A stretch of DNA of 64,000 nt, taken from Welwitschia mirabilis. Its lineage: Eukaryota; Gnetophyta; Gnetopsida; Welwitschiales. The notes beneath the pieces are model-generated. The model was not told the DNA's origin, searched no databases, and saw only the letters and a program-made list of their open reading frames with translations. The stretch lies in assembly GCA_051453625.1 (NCBI GenBank), contig JBOZIK010000001.1, positions 239,722,906 through 239,786,905 of the forward strand. The letters run 5' to 3'. The stretch's first letter is position 1; each line of letters begins with the position of its first letter. The position numbers were made by a program, and so were the translations under genes. This document shows, one piece after another, positions 59,546-64,000 of the stretch.

Positions 59546-61202
59546 TAAAAAGCTTAAGAATGAATGTAAAATAAATTTAACTAATAACAATCCCTTTTTT
59601 CCAATTATTTCTAAGACTAAGAAAAGTTTTTAGAAAACATAAGATAAAAAGGTTGCATTAGTAAAGGATAAAATAGGTTTCTCTATTAAATCATAATATG
59701 ATAGCAGTCTATAAAATGCTTCGCATATTTATAGTTTTATAGAATAACTTACACAAGTACAGGGCATTATAAAATTTGGCAAAAGGATAATATTTCCTTT
59801 AGCAAAAGATACAACATTAAGCTTGCAACATTAACTATTTCAGGGCCTTAAAAACTAAGGGAAAAAACAACAATTTCTTGCCTAGATTTCCACCACCATC
59901 ACTTGATGTCAAATGATCTAAGCAGCCCCTATACCTCTGACAAAAAAGTATGGATGAAAACTATGAAAAGATAGTTCTCATTATGGCTCAAGTAAGGAGA
60001 AGAGGGTTTTAAGCAGACCCATAGGTACTTAAATAAAATAAGAGGAGTAAAACTTAGAAAAAAAATTGTAAGATAAGAAGGTAGTCATTTAATTATCTTA
60101 ATTTACATTCAAAAAAATTCATAGTTTCAGCAACACAAGTGTGTCCTGACCAATAGGGATTTCATTTATTTTTATGCATTTTCCCCTTCTCTTCTTAATA
60201 ATTTTCTTCCATGGATGTGGAAGCCCAAAAGAGGATATTCCCTCTGAAGTTCACGTCATTTGATTGCCCTGACCAGATTTTTATTCTTGCTATTTAATAA
60301 GTAAAGCATAAATATTCACTTTACTTCAAGGCCTAAGAAATGTTACTCCATAATTTTAATTTAAGATAGAAAAAATCTTTAGAAGTAAAAATTAGCTAAA
60401 ACAAGGAAAGATTGAAGGAAAAGAAGTAGTGATTTCACAAGGAGAGAGAATTTCATCAATGTAAGTAGATTAAACACCACTTAAAAAGAAACAAGAGCCT
60501 AAACCATACCCAATGAAGTAGGAAAACTGTAGATCTTGAAATATAAAGTTCTTCTTCTTGAGATGCAAGGTTAAAAAGTTGAAGAAAAACATGAGAAGAA
60601 TGAAAAAGAATGCAAGGCCTTCAACTTCAACATATTTATAGAAAACGTTGGTAAAGTATCAAGTTTTCAAATGACCACTTGCCTTTTCTCTAAAGCCGCT
60701 CCTTCACACTTGGCCTTTTGAGAAAAATAATAATAAAAGTATATTTATTTTCAAATAAAAATAAGGAATATGTTTAAAATAACTAATTTCGCATAGAAGA
60801 TAATCATCTTTCATAACAAATAACCTTAAACATTCTTATGCATGAATAATTTGCATTAAAATTGAATTCTTTCTTGGTTGTGAGGATGAGGACGTGATAT
60901 TATTTCTACAATTACTGTATTATCTCTTCTTGAAAATTAACAAATTTTACTGTCAAAAGATATCACACATACATGGTCACTGTTTTTTTACCCTTAGCAA
61001 ATATAAGAAACTTTGTATCTTTATCTTAACTAAAATGAAAGTTCTTGATAGAGTACATTGCATTAGCATCTAAAATGGAAGTCCATAAACTTACTAAAGC
61101 AATACTTGTCAAAGTAGCATGGTTTTGGCATCAATCTAATAGAGTGGAAATTGGATACATCTGCAATGGATGCAACTTGTTATGTGAAGTCACATTAGAA
61201 GG
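59546..61202. other. Unassigned AT-rich DNA
   Basis: No gene, array or domain recognised. From about 61050 it approaches the spacer repeat that follows. Confidence 0.3.
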
Positions 61203-62445
61203 TTATAGAAGTAAAATCGATTAAAGAATTAAGCAAACCTAGACTGATACTATAGTCAATTAGAACTCATTGTTATCCTTTGACAACACATTAAATTTTT
61301 TCAATTGCATGCCATTTTCATTTATAGGTAAACATTGTTTTTAATGTCCAAAAAATACAAGAGTGCTTATAAAGAAAATTTCTTTTAGAAAAAGAAAAAA
61401 AAGATTTGCAAATGAAGTTATTAACACTAATGTATGACATTATTCTAATTCTCAATAATTGTTATGACATTTAAGTGGATATAGTAAAGCAACACACATA
61501 ATGTACTTAAGTAATCCTTTTTGTTTTAAATTAAATTTAGGATCAGTCAAATAGTATGCCCTTTTCTATGAGTTGAATGTGTGAACCTCACATAAAAAAT
61601 GAAAGTAAGCATGTGCACCTTTTAGGGGTTTTACATGTCCAAAAATATACTATTTTGATTCTTTCTTTTTTTTTGTTTTGTTTTTTATGTTTTTGTAAAA
61701 TTAGTAAATGGTAAACTAAGGGACAAGGTATGTCTAATGGAGAAAAGAGAGAAAACATAAGGGTCTAGTGTAGATGATGTATAACAGTGAAAATAAGTAA
61801 AGGTAGAAAATGGGAAATGAATGGGAAAGGTAAATTGCATCTACCCATAATTGTAAAGGTGAATAAGGATGAATTAGGATGTGGGAAAGTGGTAAATAAA
61901 ACAAGGATGATAAGTGATGATGACAATGAAAAATAAATGAATACAACATCATAAAGTAATAAAGTGAAGTGGCAAAAAGGGATGCACATCCTCAAATGTG
62001 ATATAACACAATCATTAAATGAAATATGCATGAATGAGGGTGGTTGCTCACATGGCATGGTGACATATGAGATATGAAAATACAATGATAATGTGGAAAC
62101 CATCATGAGGCAAACAAGGATCATCCAACAAGATGAAAAGGTGAATGAAGTGTATGAATCACGATCATGAAAAATGGATAGGGACAGAGATGGTTCCATG
62201 AGTGAAGAAAAGGTATAAGTGGTAAACCATTGAGGAATCTTATCAATAGTGGAAGGGGATAGGTGAATGAGAGAATGATGTAAGATGGAAAAGGTAAAAT
62301 AATCATGTATAACAATAATGAATAAAAATTAGTAAAATGATATAACTAAGTATATAGAATGTACCATGGGAAGCATACAATGGTTGATGATCCTAAAGAA
62401 ATGCAAACATGCATCCTTTCACGTTTTCACATGGCTATAACTCCT
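61203..62445. repeat. Second copy of Tat 3' spacer
   Basis: Collinear with 39317-40575: GTTATAGAAGTA.AAT, CTATAGTCAATTAGAA, GATGATGTATAA, AATAAAGGTAGAAAATGG-like and GGTAAACCATT..GG blocks recur in the same order. No Tat integrase or LTR is recognisable beside it. Minus-strand open frames (61734-62315) reflect its purine bias. Confidence 0.8.
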
Positions 62446-63295
62446 TATTTAAATTATAGTACAATGTCCAAATTTAAACTAAGTAAAACATCTAGTATCA
62501 ATTCTTCCATAGGGATGTAGGAGATAAATTAATTAAAAGGTACATAATTTTTCTAACTTGGAATGGAAAACTCAATAAAAGAAAATCAGAAGTTGAGAGA
62601 AAGAAAGTAATCTTTAATTGAAAACACAAGGAAATAAAAATGCTCCAAGGATCTAGTGATTCATCCAACTTTCCTCCTTTTCTCTATAGATTCTTATATC
62701 CTAAAACATGCAATAAATCATTAAATCTTTAAGGCTCAACATGGAGGCATAGTTTCATCCACCACATAAGTGTTAGTGAGTTATCAAGTCCTATTGATAC
62801 TTTACAGTCCTTTATAAGCATAAAAACTATGAACCTAAGTGTACAAAATTCGTTGAATAATAGGAACTATAAATCACAAAAGTAATATTAAATAACTCAT
62901 ATGGTTTGAAAGAACTTGATAACTAAATAAGCTTATTTAAAGATTGCTCATATCATATCTGATCATTAACAATAAAAGAATAAACTTATTTTAAGAACTA
63001 GTCATATCTAAATATTACTAATACCAAATAAGATTATGAATTAATAATTAAAGGATTTAAATCAATTCTTTATTAAAACTTAAAGAAATATATTACATCA
63101 AATGGAGGAGGCAAAAAAGTAGAACTCCTCAATTAGCCTTCATCATTCTGTCCCTAATAGAGATGTTAGAACACCATGATGTTTAAGCCTTCAAGTATTT
63201 CCCACAATAATCCAACCAAAAAGATGAATACAATGAAGGGTTTAAGGCCATTTTATAAGGAGAAATGGAGGCGAGGAATGGTTACAAGCTCTTGG
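62446..63295. other. Unassigned AT-rich DNA
   Basis: No gene or repeat recognised. Confidence 0.3.
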
Positions 63296-63525
63296 CTTAT
63301 AGTGTTAGGTAGAATCTCCATCATTTAGCATTAGGTAGATAAGATTTTATCTTGTAGCATTTGATTAAGATTGTCTTGTAGCATTTGATGGAGATTATCT
63401 TGTAGCATTAGGTAGATAAGATTCTATCCTCTATCATTAGGTAGAATATTCATCATTTAGCATTTAGTAAAAGTTTTTTATAGCATTTGGTAAAGATTGT
63501 AATGTAGAGTTTTGTAGAATCTTCA
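63296..63525. repeat. Short minisatellite, unit about 30 bp
   Basis: TAGCATTTGGTAGA.ATT.TCTTG-type units (TAGCATT then AGGTAG or GGTAAAG, then AGAT and TATCTTG) repeat about seven to eight times with variation. Confidence 0.7.
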
Positions 63526-64000
63526 TCATGATAAGTCCAACATGTAGCCTGTGGAGTTAGATTCCTTTATTAACCGATGCTATTACCACATATCTCTAGT
63601 GCCACCTCCTTATGCCTTTGCTACATCTCTTCCAATGCTACTGATACATGTCACCTCCTTATGTCTCCATTACTACCATTGTTTTATGTGGAATTATGTT
63701 CATCTTTCATCATGTGTTTCAAAACATAACTAAATATCTACGATTAGCATGGAGAAGAACATAATATTAAATTTTATTTTAAAAATAGGAGAAGACATTA
63801 TTTTAAGATAAATCAATAAATTAAGTGTCTTTCCTTATGCTATATTAATCAATTATAGTTGTTTAAAATGTTAATTTTGACATGCAAACACATCCATTAA
63901 CCAATCTTTTTTTAGACTCTTAGCAAAAAGGTGATTAAGAAATGATGAAGCATGGAAAATCTAAGTAAGTAAAAATGGAAAGTAAGGAAAGGATATGATA
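63526..64000. other. Unassigned AT-rich DNA
   Basis: No supported feature to the end of the window. Confidence 0.3.

Noticed and set aside
61734-62315. Minus-strand hydrophobic frames up to 144 residues
   Set aside because: They reflect purine bias of the plus strand in a repeated non-coding spacer.
63296-63525. Evenly repeated units resembling a CRISPR array
   Set aside because: Units are imperfect, have no unique spacers, and the context is a plant nuclear genome.

Overview
The window is nuclear DNA from a land plant with a large, repeat-dense genome. The evidence is a plant-specific gene of unknown function, Ty1/copia, Ty3/gypsy and LINE remnants riddled with stops, AT-rich intergenic DNA, and three assembly gaps. 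A gymnosperm or similar large-genome lineage is my best guess; the sequence does not prove it. I see no rRNA, tRNA, CRISPR array, bacterial operon or origin.

Layout. 1-800 is the tail of a degenerate non-LTR reverse transcriptase (RT). 1810-3513 and 5770-6620 are two decayed Ty1/copia pol 3' halves, with a tRNA-Met primer-site-like sequence at 7122. 7900-13320 is a GC- and CpG-richer island holding the only convincing host gene, a minus-strand reading frame at 10033-10944 (open back to 11118). 13561-13825 is a fold-back MITE-like element with four W-box cores. 14390-19474 is a decayed minus-strand Helitron Rep-helicase whose domain order and motifs look more like the animal/fungal type than the angiosperm type. 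20697-21050 is a 70-bp tandem array. 22780-23420 is a LINE endonuclease fragment, and 28029-28720 a gypsy gag fragment.

29043-49960 is a nested retrotransposon stack. A minus-strand Tat/Ogre-like Ty3/gypsy element (gag, RT, integrase) is bounded by two related LTRs of about 1.9-2.0 kb. Its 3' LTR (left copy) was later broken twice: by a LINE 3' segment (29176-31388, with a 19-bp target duplication) and by a second, complete minus-strand gypsy element (32724-38369, LTRs of 322 and 355 bp, 5-bp duplication CTCCC, tRNA-Met primer site). The intact right LTR serves as an empty-site control for both.

50050-55190 is a nearly full-length L1-like LINE on the minus strand, with a DUF4283/zinc-knuckle ORF1 and endonuclease, RT and zf-RVT domains. 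55494-56706 holds GT, poly-G and GA microsatellites around an assembly gap. 57190-58170 is a minisatellite with a hairpin in each unit, and 58920-59540 is a purine-rich repeat region. 61203-62445 is a second copy of the Tat element's 3' spacer, and 63300-63520 a short minisatellite.

No two genes here work together as a host pathway. The story is one gene island in a graveyard of mobile elements. The most unusual item is the Helitron. The longer host-gene frame starts at a TTG (11058), so I place the start at the first in-frame ATG (10944).
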